Of a stretch of 64,000 bases of DNA, positions 45,327 through 54,565 are shown piece by piece. The stretch covers positions 1-64,000 of the forward strand of contig NZ_VISR01000036.1 in assembly GCF_007827595.1 (NCBI RefSeq). Direction: 5' to 3'. The notes below the pieces were generated by a model. The model searched no databases. It was not told the DNA's origin and saw only the letters and a list, made by a program, of their open reading frames with translations. A program made the position numbers and the translations under genes. Positions within the stretch are counted from its first letter, which is position 1, and the number at the start of each line of letters is the position of its first letter. The DNA is from Streptomyces sp. BK340. GTDB lineage: Bacteria > Actinomycetota > Actinomycetes > Streptomycetales > Streptomycetaceae.

Positions 45327-45690
45327 CCCGCAGAAGTCAGCGCACCGATCCAGTCATCACAGCCGCCGTGAAGCCCGCGTACGCGACGCGGGCCTCGAGC
45401 ATGGTGGTACGCCCGGAGGCATTGCGCGCAGCATCCGCCGTGCCGGTATCCGGTGCTGGACTCGGCCTTACGCGGTGGTGGCGCGGGTGCCGGGGTGGTG
45501 CGGATGCTCAAGAGAAGCGCGCACAGCGCGGCGGCCAGCAGGGGGACGGCGAAGTGGCCGCCGTGCGGCGGTCCGGCCAGGGCGGTGCCGCCGGCCAGGC
45601 CGAGCCGGATGGCGCTGGACATCCAGCCGACCGCCTCCGTCGAGGTTCCCGGCGGTGCCAGCGCGGTGACGGTCAGGTGGTCGGGGGGTC
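45218..45690 (-). pseudogene. MFS transporter, C-terminal fragment
   Basis: The minus strand reads AVGWMSSAIRLGLAGGTALA and HGGHFAVPLLAAALCALLLS, the last two helices of a major facilitator drug exporter, followed by a Pro-rich tail. Upstream (above 45690) there is no further transporter sequence, so at least ten helices are missing. The readable frame then runs on to 45218 without obvious meaning. Confidence 0.55.
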
Positions 45691-45936
45691 AGACAGGACA
45701 GGCACAGGGCGCCGACGGCCGCTGCCCGGTGTGGTCGCTCTGCTGATGCGCAGTTCCGCGGTCTCCCACAGCGGTACTTTCCTGGGGATGGGCTGGTCAG
45801 GGGAGTAGCGGTTCGCGAACGCCGCATCCGCCGCAGCCTGTTACCCCTACGCCCACGGCACCGTCATCACCGTGACCGGCATCGCCGTGGCGCGGCCAGT
45901 GGCGCAGCTGGACCGCACTGACCGCGCCACGATTCG

Positions 45937-46662
45937 TCAAGGCCGGCAGGACGGCCGGACGCTGAGCAGCTCGGTGCGCAGCACAGGCGTGCCGTCGACG
46001 GGCGCCGGGTCCTGCGCAGTTGGCTCGATACCGCCAGCAGCGATCTTGTCGAGCGTCTCCAAGCCGGCGGCACCGACCGTGCCGAACACCGTGTAGTTCG
46101 GTCGCAGCGCGGAGTCGCCGTAGACGACGAAGAATTGCGAACCGTTCGTGTTCGGCCCGGCGTTGGCCATCGCCAGCAAGCCGCGCCCGTAAAGGCGACG
46201 GGTACCGGTCGGATCGCTCGGTGCCGGCGGCAGGTCCACCGGCAGCTCGTCCTTGTACTTGTACCCCGGCCCGCCTTCACCGGTGCCGGTCGGGTCGCCG
46301 CACTGCAGGACCTTCAGCGTCGGGTACGCCGTCAGCCGATGGCACACCGTACGGTCGTAGAACCGGTGCTGCGCCAGATGCACGAAGCTCTGGACCGTGC
46401 ACGGCGCCTTCGCCCGGTCCAGACGCAGCGGGAGCGGACCCTGGCTGGTCCGCACAGCCACATCGACCGTGCCGTGGCTGGGGGTGCGTCGTGGATCGGA
46501 CGGCAGGGGAACCGGCCGCGCCGCCGGCTCGTCCGGGGTCTGGGTGTACTGGCAAGGACCGTGCGTGGTTCGCGGCGGGGCATCGGAAGCGGAGGCGGTG
46601 GTACTGCCCCCTGACACGACCAACGCTGCCGCCGCCAATGCGGTCATGAGAGCTCGGTTCAT
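45937..46662 (-). CDS. Secreted cyclophilin-type peptidyl-prolyl isomerase
   Basis: A 241-residue protein from ATG 46662 with ggaggg upstream. The signal peptide runs MNRALMTALAAAALVVSG; related streptomycete proteins carry a lipobox here, but this one has GGS with no cysteine, so it is probably released rather than lipidated. The cyclophilin domain shows SFVHLAQHRFYDRTVCHRL, GPGYKYKDEL, LLAMANAGPNTNGSQFFVVY and YTVFGTV. Several canonical active-site residues (the Phe-Met pair region) are altered by eye, so catalysis may be weak. It helps fold secreted proteins. Confidence 0.88.
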   Translation of the reverse strand: MNRALMTALAAAALVVSGGSTTASASDAPPRTTHGPCQYTQTPDEPAARPVPLPSDPRRTPSHGTVDVAVRTSQGPLPLRLDRAKAPCTVQSFVHLAQHRFYDRTVCHRLTAYPTLKVLQCGDPTGTGEGGPGYKYKDELPVDLPPAPSDPTGTRRLYGRGLLAMANAGPNTNGSQFFVVYGDSALRPNYTVFGTVGAAGLETLDKIAAGGIEPTAQDPAPVDGTPVLRTELLSVRPSCRP

Positions 46663-46810
46663 CCTGCACACCCTCCAAAAGATCGTCAGATTTCGGAGCG
46701 GTCGCAGTCTAGGGCGCGGCCTGGCGGGCGAGAACCCGCCCGCAAGCCACATCGGGCCATCGTGAGGGTGGTAGTGACCACGAGAGGTCCGTCTGGGCGC
46801 CTGGATCGAA

Positions 46811-46850
46811 ACGACAGGCCGGGGCAGCTAGGACCGCCCCGGCCTGTCGT
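46811..46850 (-). terminator. Terminator hairpin of the sigma/propeller operon
   Basis: Perfect 15-base arms acgacaggccggggc (46811-46825) and complement (46836-46850) enclose a 10-base loop. It ends 8 bases past the stop of the minus-strand PQQ-propeller gene. Confidence 0.85.
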
Positions 46851-46858
46851 CGCTCGCG

Positions 46859-48208
46859 TCAGTGGCCTGTCGGTGGGAGGAGGGAGAAGATCTTGCTGCC
46901 GTTCCTGGCGATCAGCACATCCTGGTACAGCAGGAGTTGGGGCGCGTCCGTGAAACCGGGCTTCGGTTTGCCGGTGTCGATGTGAGCGTGCCAGAGCTGC
47001 TTACCCGTGCGCAGGTCAAGGCCGGACAGGTCTCCGGCCGGACTGAAGAAGTACACGGTCGCCTGCGTCCTCGACACCACGGGAGACGCGAGAGACGCCA
47101 TGGTGTCCTTGCCGGGCATCGTGACACCCACCGGGCCGGTCCACACCGTCTTTCCGGTGGTCAGCGAGTAGGCGGAGGCCTGGCCCTTCCAGGACACGGA
47201 GATCAGGCGATCACCGGCGACGGTCCACTTGGCGATGTGCCCCTTGACCTGGTCGGGCAGTGACGTTCGCGTCCCGGAGCCGCTGACGCTGGTCAGCTGA
47301 ACGTCGTCGCCTGCCGTGTCGGCGGCTCCGGCCAGGACCATCCGGTCGTCCGAGGTCCCCAGCAGCTGCTGCCTGCCGGGAAGGGTCGTGACCTTGTGGG
47401 CCTCTCCGGTGGCGGGATCGAGACGCAAGACGTCGGTGTCGTGTACTTCCTCGCTGTCCTGGGTGCACAGGAGGTAGGGCACACCGCTCAGCACGGCCCG
47501 CTGGCACACATCACCCTTGGCCCAGGTGTGGCGCCACTTCGTCTCACCGGTCCGCGGATCGAGGGCCGACATCGTCCGCAGGGACGGGGTGTTCGCCCAT
47601 ACCGCGCCGTCGATGAGCATGGCCGCCTGGCCGGTGCGGTCGTCCTGCGGCATCTCGACCGACCACAGCCGCTGGCCGGTGGCGGCATCGACTGCCATCA
47701 GATCGGTGCCGCCGGCGTAGTCCCCGTTGGGCAGGTGCTTCGCCGTGTGGTTGCGGTACGCGTAGACCACGCCGTCGCGCACGGCGAAGGGGTGGTCGTT
47801 CCCGTCGCCTTCGCCATTGACCTTGACGGTCCACAGCCGCTCGCCGGTGTTGGCGTCCGCCTTCGCAACGTCATACTCCGACCCGCTGCAGTACAGTGCG
47901 GAACCGTCCACCAGACAGCCCCGCTCGCTGACTCCAGCCACGCCGCTCTGCCACGGGTGCCAGCCCTGCGGCGACGCCGCCGGCCGCACAGGCCGGCCCT
48001 GTTCGGCCGCACCTCCGCCCCAAGGGCCGAGCATCGCCCCCGCAGCGATCGCGGCGACGGCCACCGCAGCCCCTGCGGCCTGTGAGAAACGACGCCGGCT
48101 GCGCCGCCGTACCACCTGCTGCGCCAGGTCCCCCGGCGCCAGCACCCGGTCAAGAGCGACCGCGTGCAGCGTCTCCCGGACCTTCTCCTCCACCCGCTCC
48201 GTCATCAT
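46859..48208 (-). CDS. Membrane-anchored PQQ-like beta-propeller, probable sigma partner
   Basis: A 449-residue protein. Residues 1-45 are cytoplasmic (RVEEKVRETLHAVALDRVLA), followed by a helix (AAGAAVAVAAIAAGAML) and an extracytoplasmic beta-propeller with repeated blade motifs such as ANTGERLWTVKVN, ATGQRLWSVEMP and RTGETKWRHTW, plus CxxC-like cysteines. ATG 48208 overlaps the sigma-factor stop by 3-4 bases. The layout, a short cytosolic domain linked to an outer sensor and coupled to a SigE-type sigma gene, suggests it regulates that sigma factor. No zinc anti-sigma HxxxCxxC motif is visible, so the mechanism would differ. Confidence 0.85.
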   Translation of the reverse strand: MMTERVEEKVRETLHAVALDRVLAPGDLAQQVVRRRSRRRFSQAAGAAVAVAAIAAGAMLGPWGGGAAEQGRPVRPAASPQGWHPWQSGVAGVSERGCLVDGSALYCSGSEYDVAKADANTGERLWTVKVNGEGDGNDHPFAVRDGVVYAYRNHTAKHLPNGDYAGGTDLMAVDAATGQRLWSVEMPQDDRTGQAAMLIDGAVWANTPSLRTMSALDPRTGETKWRHTWAKGDVCQRAVLSGVPYLLCTQDSEEVHDTDVLRLDPATGEAHKVTTLPGRQQLLGTSDDRMVLAGAADTAGDDVQLTSVSGSGTRTSLPDQVKGHIAKWTVAGDRLISVSWKGQASAYSLTTGKTVWTGPVGVTMPGKDTMASLASPVVSRTQATVYFFSPAGDLSGLDLRTGKQLWHAHIDTGKPKPGFTDAPQLLLYQDVLIARNGSKIFSLLPPTGH

Positions 48209-48756
48209 CCCTGGATCTCCTTCGCCGTGTAACTGAGCGGTCGCAGCTGTTCCGCAGGCCCGTCGGGCTCAAGCTCCGGTACGAGCGCCCGGAGCTTCGC
48301 GAGTGACCGGTGCGCCGTGCTGCGCACCGTGCCCACCGGGATGCCCAGCAGCGCCGCGACCTCGGCCTCGGGCAGGTCCTCGAAGTAGCGCAGTACGACC
48401 ACGGCGCGCTGGCGCTTGGACAGACGGCCGAGCGCCGCCCACAACGCGATCCGCAGCTCCAGGTCCGCCCCGCCGGTGGGCTGTCCGCCGGACTCGGGCA
48501 GCACCGGCACCATGGTCTCGGCGTGGTGTCTGCGCAGCCGCCAGCGGTTGACCTGCTGGCGGTACAGGATCTGGCGGACATACGCCTCGGGCTGTTCGAT
48601 GCGAGCCCAACGCCCGTAGGCCTTCATCAGCGCGATCTGCAGCAGATCCTCCGCGGCGTGCCGGTCCCCGCCGGTGAGCAGCACCGCGAGCCGCAGCAGC
48701 GCGGTGGAGCGCATCGCTACGAACTCCTGGAATTCATCGTCACTCGAGGCCTCCAT
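48205..48756 (-). CDS. SigE-family ECF RNA polymerase sigma factor
   Basis: A 183-residue ECF sigma factor from ATG 48756. Region 2 is FQEFVAMRSTALLRLAVLLTGG with DLLQIALMKAYGRWARI; region 4 is LSKRQRAVVVLRYFEDLPEAEVAALLGIPVGTVRSTAHRSLAKLR. This matches the actinobacterial SigE-type family (TIGR02983-like). It is translationally coupled to the PQQ-propeller membrane protein that follows and probably binds its cytosolic tail. The target promoters are unknown. Confidence 0.92.
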   Translation of the reverse strand: MEASSDDEFQEFVAMRSTALLRLAVLLTGGDRHAAEDLLQIALMKAYGRWARIEQPEAYVRQILYRQQVNRWRLRRHHAETMVPVLPESGGQPTGGADLELRIALWAALGRLSKRQRAVVVLRYFEDLPEAEVAALLGIPVGTVRSTAHRSLAKLRALVPELEPDGPAEQLRPLSYTAKEIQG

Positions 48757-49400
48757 CGACCCTCCCCTTCTTCACGACACCCACGACGCGGTGAGTCACT
48801 CGTGGCTATCCCTCAGCTGGGCGAGATTGTGCGTTCCTACCAAGCCGGCCACCGGCCAGGGGCCACCGTCGGCCCCAGAAGCCCGAGGACCCGGACGTGT
48901 ACGGGATCCGGCACTCCAAACAACCGGCACCACGCAGGGCGAACGCCGCCTGCTGTGGGGCTACTGGCTGCTGTCCGGCTACGGCCTGCGCGCCTCCCGC
49001 GCCTTCACCTGGCTGCTCGCCGCCAGGCCCCTGACCGTGCTGCTCCTCATGGGCGTCGGCCTGCCCACCCACGACGCCGCCCATCGGCCACCCGCGGCAC
49101 CGACACTTCCACAGGGCCGTCACCGTCGAACGGGAGTCCCGGGTACGGTTCGGCCGAACCCTACCCGGCTACGTGCCCTACCTGCCTGCACCGCTGATCA
49201 TGCCTCTGAGCTGTACAGGAACCCTTCACCCCTAGATATTGGCAGAGGCGGTCGCGGTGTTGGGAACGCGCGCGAGTCTCCGGGAAGGGATCGAGGGATC
49301 CCCGCATCTCGTGGTGGCTCGAAAGAATCTGTACGATGCGTGCGACCTTGGGCTCTTGTCGGGAAACGTCCCGCGGGGGCCTTTCTTCTCACCGCGGGGG
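48757..49400. other. Gap with a membrane-protein remnant
   Basis: A plus-strand fragment (LLWGYWLLSGYGLRASRAFT near 48950-49005) resembles the transmembrane tail of Streptomyces pentapeptide-repeat or membrane oxidoreductase-like proteins, without start or repeats. The last 100 bases contain the upstream region of the secreted protein at 49401, including gggaaacgtccc at about 49361-49372, a small hairpin. Confidence 0.4.
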
Positions 49401-50210
49401 ATGCATATGCGCATACGCGCTTCGGTCGCCGCTTTGTCCGGCGCCCTGGTTCTCTCTTCGGCTCTGGTGTTTCCCGCCGCCGCGCATGCGCACGCGGGGC
49501 CTATGACGAGTGACGACGACACGACGATCACGAAGGTCGTCGTCAACGGCGGCAAGGACATCGTCCTCGGCACCTCCGCCAAGAAGTCGTTCACCGCCAC
49601 GGTGACCGCAGCCGACCCGGACGGCGTCACCGGCGGCTGGGTCGCCCTGTGGCACGGCACCTCCTTCGATGACCAGGGCAGGGACGGCGCTCTGTTTCCC
49701 GCCGAGCAGGGATCGGGCTCATGCGTGGCGGCCGATGCCCAGACGTCGACGTGCACGGTCCACTTCACCGTGGATCCGAAGGTCGACATGACCACGAACT
49801 CCTACGCGGGCACCTGGCACGCGTACGCCATCGCGTACGGCCTCCCGAGCGGTTCCGTCAGCGACGGATACGCCGGCTCCGTGCATATCAAGCGCAACAC
49901 CACGCTGACCGCGGATGCCACGCCCGAGCCGGTGGTCCATGGCCGGACCATCACGGTCAAGGGCACGCTCACCCGCGCCAACTGGGAGACCCATGCGTAC
50001 GCGGGCCTGAGCAACGTGTCGGTGAAGCTCCAGTACCGCAAGGCGGGCACCAGCACGTACACGACCCTCAAGACCGTCACCAGCGGCTCCGGCGGCGCGG
50101 TGAAGGCCACCACGACCGCGACGAGCGACGGGTACTACCGCTTCTCCTACGCGGGTACCACGGCCACCGACGCCGCGACGTCGGCCAGCGACTTCGTCGA
50201 CGTCCAGTAG
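49401..50210 (+). CDS. Secreted beta-sandwich protein (DUF5707-like)
   Basis: About 269 residues; ATG 49401 and ATG 49407 are both possible. A Sec signal (MRIRASVAALSGALVLSSAL, ending AHAHA) leads into two beta domains: the first with KVVVNGGKDIVLG and CTVHFTVDPKVD, the second with TLTADATPEPVVHGRTITVKG, LTRANWETHAYAGLSNVSVKL and DGYYRFSYAGT. The second is an Ig-like carrier domain seen in many streptomycete secreted proteins of unknown function. Two cysteines could form one disulfide. It is probably a surface or extracellular structural protein. Confidence 0.8.
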   Translation: MHMRIRASVAALSGALVLSSALVFPAAAHAHAGPMTSDDDTTITKVVVNGGKDIVLGTSAKKSFTATVTAADPDGVTGGWVALWHGTSFDDQGRDGALFPAEQGSGSCVAADAQTSTCTVHFTVDPKVDMTTNSYAGTWHAYAIAYGLPSGSVSDGYAGSVHIKRNTTLTADATPEPVVHGRTITVKGTLTRANWETHAYAGLSNVSVKLQYRKAGTSTYTTLKTVTSGSGGAVKATTTATSDGYYRFSYAGTTATDAATSASDFVDVQ

Positions 50211-50246
50211 GAACCCGGGACCCGCTCCCGGGACCAGGGTCCGTCT

Positions 50247-50365
50247 TCAAGCAGATCCTGCCCAGAGCAGGAACGACGCGAGGCTGACCGCCGCTTCGTA
50301 CGAGGTGGCGGTCTTGTCGTACCTGGTGGCAGTCCGTGGAAGCCCTTGAAACGGGGTGAAGCAGC
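50247..50365 (-). pseudogene. IS5-family transposase, C-terminal scrap
   Basis: The minus strand ends TATRYDKTATSYEAAVSLAS and FLLWAGSA before a TGA at 50247-50249. That is the last 30-40 residues of an IS5-type transposase. Nothing else of the element is present. Confidence 0.65.
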
Positions 50366-50638
50366 GCATGCCCGGAGTGGTTGATCGGGGACCGGCGAGC
50401 ATGCCTCACGCTCGGGCCCCACGAGGCCCACGCAGGTTCGGACCCTGCCCTCTCCGCCAGTGCGCTTCCGGGTGCACGCCTCAAGTTTGCGATAGGCGTC
50501 CACGGCTTCTCAGAGGTCGTTCTGCGGCCTTCGTCTGGATTCAGTCTGAGGTCACGTCTCCGAGGTGAGTGCGACCGGGCAGTCTGCCGTGCCCGGCCTG
50601 GAGGTCGGGCACGGCGGCCATCTCCTGCGCAGTCGGTG

Positions 50639-51304
50639 TCAGTGCTGCAGGGCCGGCGAGCCGGCGAGTGCACGTCGTGCGGCGCTGCGGTAGGTGGAGA
50701 CACCCAGCGCGAGCAGCCAGTAGCTGAGGATCGCGCCCATCAGGGCGGTGGTGCCCCAGCCGTTCGCCGCGTAGAAGTGTGCGGGGTTGTTACCGAAGAA
50801 CAGGGACGGCACGAAGATCAGGTTGGCCCCGGCCAGGACGTAAGCCGAGCGGCCGGTCCAGCGCGGCAACAGGTTCGTACGACAGATGCCATAGCCCACC
50901 GCGATCAGGAAGACCGCGAGCATGAGGCGGCCGATCGCCCCATAGAGGATGTAAGTGCCGCTGACCGTAATGGTCGGGTCGATCGGGTGGTCGGCGGCGA
51001 TGACCGCGCCGGCTTCCAGCCCGCTGGAGACTAGGGTGATCGTCGCGTAGACCAGTCCGCTGGCAAAGGCCATCGTGCCGACCCATTCGTAGGTGGGGTT
51101 CACGCGCTTGACCAGTTCGCGGAAGGCCGTCACGAACACGATCAGGAACGCCAGCGCAACCATTGCGATCAGCAGCCTGGCCAGGACGTTCGAGTCCGGC
51201 GGCGGGCCAGAGTAGATGAAATACAGGGGTACTTCGACGATGAAGCCGGTCGCGGCGGCGATGCCGGCGAGGCCCGTCAGGCGCCTGGCGATGGTTTCGT
51301 GCAT
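50639..51304 (-). CDS. Seven-helix membrane protein (DUF4386-like)
   Basis: A 221-residue membrane protein from ATG 51304 with aggggg upstream. About seven hydrophobic helices are seen, for example FIVEVPLYFIYSG, LLIAMVALAFLIVFVTAF, WVGTMAFASGLVYATITLVS and SAYVLAGANLIFVPSLFFG. The FRELVKRVNPTYEW cytosolic loop and overall pattern match DUF4386-type proteins, which have no known function. It stands alone. Confidence 0.75.
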   Translation of the reverse strand: MHETIARRLTGLAGIAAATGFIVEVPLYFIYSGPPPDSNVLARLLIAMVALAFLIVFVTAFRELVKRVNPTYEWVGTMAFASGLVYATITLVSSGLEAGAVIAADHPIDPTITVSGTYILYGAIGRLMLAVFLIAVGYGICRTNLLPRWTGRSAYVLAGANLIFVPSLFFGNNPAHFYAANGWGTTALMGAILSYWLLALGVSTYRSAARRALAGSPALQH

Positions 51305-51485
51305 GGGTGTCCCCCTGGGTTGTCCGTGTGCTGGGTTCCGAGTTGGTTCACTGCCGACGAAATGAATCGTCCCGCTCTCGGCGCTCCTCGTCGCTGGGCC
51401 TGGACACCGGACGGGGGTGGTCCTACCGTCACCCGCCTCGTGGGTGGTGTCGGTGACGTTCGACAACCTGCGGGGAGGTGAGTTG

Positions 51486-51904
51486 ATGTCTATTTCGAAG
51501 CGAGACTGGGCAGGACTGCTGGTCGCGGGCCTAGGTCGGCAGCCGGCAAGCGCCGGACGACAACGCGAGGTGGTGCAAGCCTTCCTGGCCGCAGCCCGCG
51601 ACGGCCGGTTCGAGCAGCCGCTGCAGGTTCTCCAGCCCGAAGTGAAGTTCACCGTCCACACCTCGATCGGCACTTTGTCACGCTCGGAGCACCGAAGTCG
51701 CCACCCGCGCGCGAGTGGCCGGCAGCGCGGCACGAGGACGTGCGGCGACCGTCAACGGCTGCTCCGACGTCGTCTCCTGGAGCGAGGAGGGCACCCCGCT
51801 TTCCCTCCTGGCCTTCGCTGTCGCCGACGGCCACAGCACCGAGATCACCGCTGTGGTCGACCCGGCCAAAACTCGCGCTCATGGACCTGCCGGCCCCGAT
51901 GTGA
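51486..51904 (+). pseudogene. SigJ-type sigma factor, C-terminal SnoaL-like remnant
   Basis: The plus strand reads AGRQREVVQAFLAAARDGRF and LQPEVKFTVH, then after a shift VATRARVAGSAARGRAATVN, EEGTPLSLLAFAVADGHSTE and, after another, LALMDLPAPM at a TGA. This is the SnoaL-like tail of SigJ/ECF41-type sigma factors. Regions 2 and 4 of the sigma factor are absent, so it is a remnant with two indels. Confidence 0.6.
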
Positions 51905-52031
51905 CTCCCCACCAGCGAAGGCCGCGGAAACTCGAGGTGGTCCACGCCTGATCCCGCAGAGACGTTGAACTCCGCCTCTGAGAAACCTCACTGGCTGACC
52001 CGTTCTTCTCGGGGCTCGGCGAACGAACCGG

Positions 52032-52595
52032 CTAGCGCGCCACGCGGTAGCGGAGGTAAACGACGCTTGAGCTGAAGGTGCGGGTCTCAACGAGTTCGAG
52101 ATCCACCCGGCGCTCGTGCTGGGGGAAGAACGGAATGCCACCACCAACCAGCACCGGGTAGACCATGGCCCGGTACTCGTCGATCAGACCCAATGCGGCC
52201 GCCTCGGCGGCGAGAGTCGCGCCGCCGATCGCGATGTCGCCCTCCCCCGGCTCGGCCCGCAACCGCTCGATCTCCTCCGCCAGGCCGCCGGAAGCCAGGC
52301 GGGCATGGCCCTGCACCGCCGACAGCGTGGTCGAGAACACCACCTTTGGCAGCGGCTTCCAGAGCGCGGCCCACTCGAGCATGGAGTCGTCGAGTGATGG
52401 ATCCTGGTCGGCGGTCTCCCAGTACAGCATCGTCTCGTACAGCCGTCGCCCCAACAGGTGGACGCCGACCTCTCGGATCTCGTCGATCCAGAATCGAAAC
52501 ACCTCCTCGTTGGGCGCCGTCCAGTCGAAGTCTCCGTCCGGCCCGACGATGTAGCCGTCGAGCGAGACTCCCATCGAATAGGTCACGCTGCGCAT
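52032..52595 (-). CDS. Dihydrofolate-reductase-fold (RibD C-terminal) reductase
   Basis: A 187-residue protein beginning RSVTYSMGVSLDGYIVGPDGDFDW, the hallmark of the DHFR-like family related to the RibD reductase domain. VHLLGRRLYETM, KVVFSTTL and IAIGGATLAAEAAALGLIDEY supply the NADPH site, and YPVLVGGGIPFFP completes the fold. Members reduce small molecules or are uncharacterised resistance-type proteins. The gene stands alone and is divergent from the HAD hydrolase. Confidence 0.9.
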   Translation of the reverse strand: MRSVTYSMGVSLDGYIVGPDGDFDWTAPNEEVFRFWIDEIREVGVHLLGRRLYETMLYWETADQDPSLDDSMLEWAALWKPLPKVVFSTTLSAVQGHARLASGGLAEEIERLRAEPGEGDIAIGGATLAAEAAALGLIDEYRAMVYPVLVGGGIPFFPQHERRVDLELVETRTFSSSVVYLRYRVAR

Positions 52596-53002
52596 CAGAA
52601 GCCCTCCTCGGTAACAGGTCCGACAGTACGACCGCCGGACGCGACAAAACTCATCGCGGCTCGCGGGATCCTGGGCCGAGTCACCTAAACGAGATCATTT
52701 CTTTGACAAAACCTCAGTATCTGTTCCTGAACATGGGCCGCGTTGCTTCAATCACTATTTACGACAGCGCCTGTTGACGAGTTCTCACGTCAGCATGCGA
52801 CCGAGGGGCGCCATGGATCGTCAGGAGCCTTGACGGCGCCTGCTGAAGCCGCACAGTCGCTCCGGTGGCTCGGGAAAGGGCTGTCACAAGGTCCCAAGAT
52901 CGCTTGACCTTGCCCCAGAGGGAAGGACGACAGTGTCTGGGTGGATCACATGATCGGGCGGTGTGTGCTCACCGGCCTGCGTGACAAGGAGGGGGAGTTC
53001 GC
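52596..53002. other. Divergent spacer, AT-rich core
   Basis: The region 52680-52790 is much less GC-rich than the surroundings and probably contains promoters for both divergent genes; a TTGACA hexamer lies at 52703-52708. No coding stretch is supported. Confidence 0.45.
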
Positions 53003-53716
53003 GTGAACGGGACCTGCGTCATTCTCGATATCGGCGGCGTGCTGGAGATCACGCCGAAAACGGGATGGGGGCAACGGTGGGAAAAGCGGCTGGAGCTGCC
53101 TCGGGGCACTGTGAATGAGCGGATGCGCGACGTGTGGCGTGCTGGAAGCATCGGGAGGGTCAGCGAAGGAGATGTGCGCTGGGCAGTGGCAGCACGCTTG
53201 GGTCTCGACGCGCACCAGGTCGAGGACTTCATGGCTGATCTCTGGACGGAATACCTGGGGACGCCGAACGAGGATCTCATCGACTACGTGCGAGGGCTGC
53301 GGGGAAGCTGCAGGCTGGGCATCCTGAGCAACAGCTTCGTTGGTGCCCGGGAGCGTGAGACGGCGCTGTACCACTTCGACGAACTGGTCGAGCAGATCGT
53401 CTACTCGCACGAGATCGGCATCGGCAAGCCTGACCTGCGTGCCTTCGAGGCTGCTTGCGCCAGCTTGGACGTGCGGCCGGAGAGCTGTCTCTTCATCGAC
53501 GATGTCGCCGTCAATGTTGAGGCCGCTCAGGCGGCTGGCATGCAGGCGCACCTGTTCGAGAACAACGCCGGGACCATCGCACGCATAGAGGCTCATCTGG
53601 ACGCCGGACTTTTGGTCCCGCGGGCCAGGGCTGGCCAGGCATCTGCGAGTGACATGTTGATCTTGCCTGAGGGTGGGGAGGGCTCCGGTGTGGATGACGA
53701 CGTTCGACAAGAGTGA
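53003..53716 (+). CDS. HAD-superfamily hydrolase, subfamily IA
   Basis: A 237-residue protein from GTG 53003 after aaggaggggg. Motif I is VILDIGGVLE, with Gly in place of the usual second Asp, as in some phosphatase members; motif II is GILSNSF; motif III GIGKPDLRAFEAAC; motif IV CLFIDDVAVNVEAA. A helical cap lies between motifs I and II. It is probably a small-molecule phosphatase or dehalogenase-like enzyme. The substrate is unknown. The extended C-terminus after residue 205 is unstructured by eye. Confidence 0.88.
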   Translation: MNGTCVILDIGGVLEITPKTGWGQRWEKRLELPRGTVNERMRDVWRAGSIGRVSEGDVRWAVAARLGLDAHQVEDFMADLWTEYLGTPNEDLIDYVRGLRGSCRLGILSNSFVGARERETALYHFDELVEQIVYSHEIGIGKPDLRAFEAACASLDVRPESCLFIDDVAVNVEAAQAAGMQAHLFENNAGTIARIEAHLDAGLLVPRARAGQASASDMLILPEGGEGSGVDDDVRQE

Positions 53717-53805
53717 GCGGCCCACATGGACACCGCACTCGGCGGCCGGCCCCCATCAGCCGCGTCAACAACGGTTCAGGTCAATAGATCTAGGGGGATG
53801 ACTTC

Positions 53806-54294
53806 GTGCGTTTTCGTCGTGCTCTCGCAGCAACCACCGCAGTCGCAGGCGTTCTTGGTCTGAGCTGTGCGGGATCAGCTGCCGCCGTGAGCCCGCGCAT
53901 CGCGAGATGCGGCTGCATCAACATTGGCCAGCCCGGCAATTTCAAGTACCACGGGGAGTATGCCGGGCAGGTGGAACAGGTCTACAACACCTGCAACGGC
54001 TACGTCTGGGCGCACTGGCAGTGGGCGGGAGACTTCCCGAGCAGGCACCCCGGGACGAACGTGAAGGTGTCAGTAGGGGTCTTCAGCCCGGACTCGTCCG
54101 GGCCGAACCAGTGGACCAACGACGTCCCCACCAGCGTCAAGGACGTCAACTCCCCGGGGGTGCCAATCGACAGTGCGAACCCTGACGACTGGGAGGCCGT
54201 CGCGACGGTGAACAACTGTGCGCCCTTCGCGTGCGGGACGCTGCACTGGTACGGAGGAGCCGACTGGCGCGGGCCCGAGGTCGGCTACTGCTGA
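53806..54294 (+). CDS. Small secreted protein, cysteine-rich
   Basis: A 162-residue precursor from GTG 53806 with aggggg upstream. The signal peptide (RFRRALAATTAVAGVLGL, cleavage near SAAA) is followed by about 130 residues with six cysteines (CGC, NTC, NNC, FAC and the final C), rich in Trp and Gly. This points to a disulfide-stabilised extracellular protein. I do not recognise the family; the aromatic pattern suggests a beta-rich binding domain. Confidence 0.7.
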   Translation: MRFRRALAATTAVAGVLGLSCAGSAAAVSPRIARCGCINIGQPGNFKYHGEYAGQVEQVYNTCNGYVWAHWQWAGDFPSRHPGTNVKVSVGVFSPDSSGPNQWTNDVPTSVKDVNSPGVPIDSANPDDWEAVATVNNCAPFACGTLHWYGGADWRGPEVGYC

Positions 54295-54565
54295 CTCAAG
54301 GCTCATCGTGCGCTGTTCCCCGGCGGAGCGGCCGGAGAACACCGGCGGGAGCACGAGGGATACCGGGTGCCGGCTGCCGGGCTCGTCTCCGTCTTCGCTC
54401 GGGGTGGTCAGAGTGGCCGCGGGAGCGGACAGCGAACTCGATGCTGCAGTGGTTGGGGCTCCCCGCCGGGCACGGGCGCCGGCCACCGCCTCACCCGAGC
54501 CGAGGGGCTCCGGACGCACGGGCCGGGGAGAGGCGTGCGGACCGCCCCTCCTCCGGCCGTTCGGC

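Noticed and set aside
45937-46662. Lipoprotein annotation for the cyclophilin
   Set aside because: The region after the hydrophobic core reads VVSGGST without a cysteine, so no lipobox is present.
50400-50520. Possible tRNA gene because of a gttcg-like motif
   Set aside because: No cloverleaf could be built: the acceptor and anticodon arms do not pair. No tRNA or rRNA gene was found anywhere in the window.
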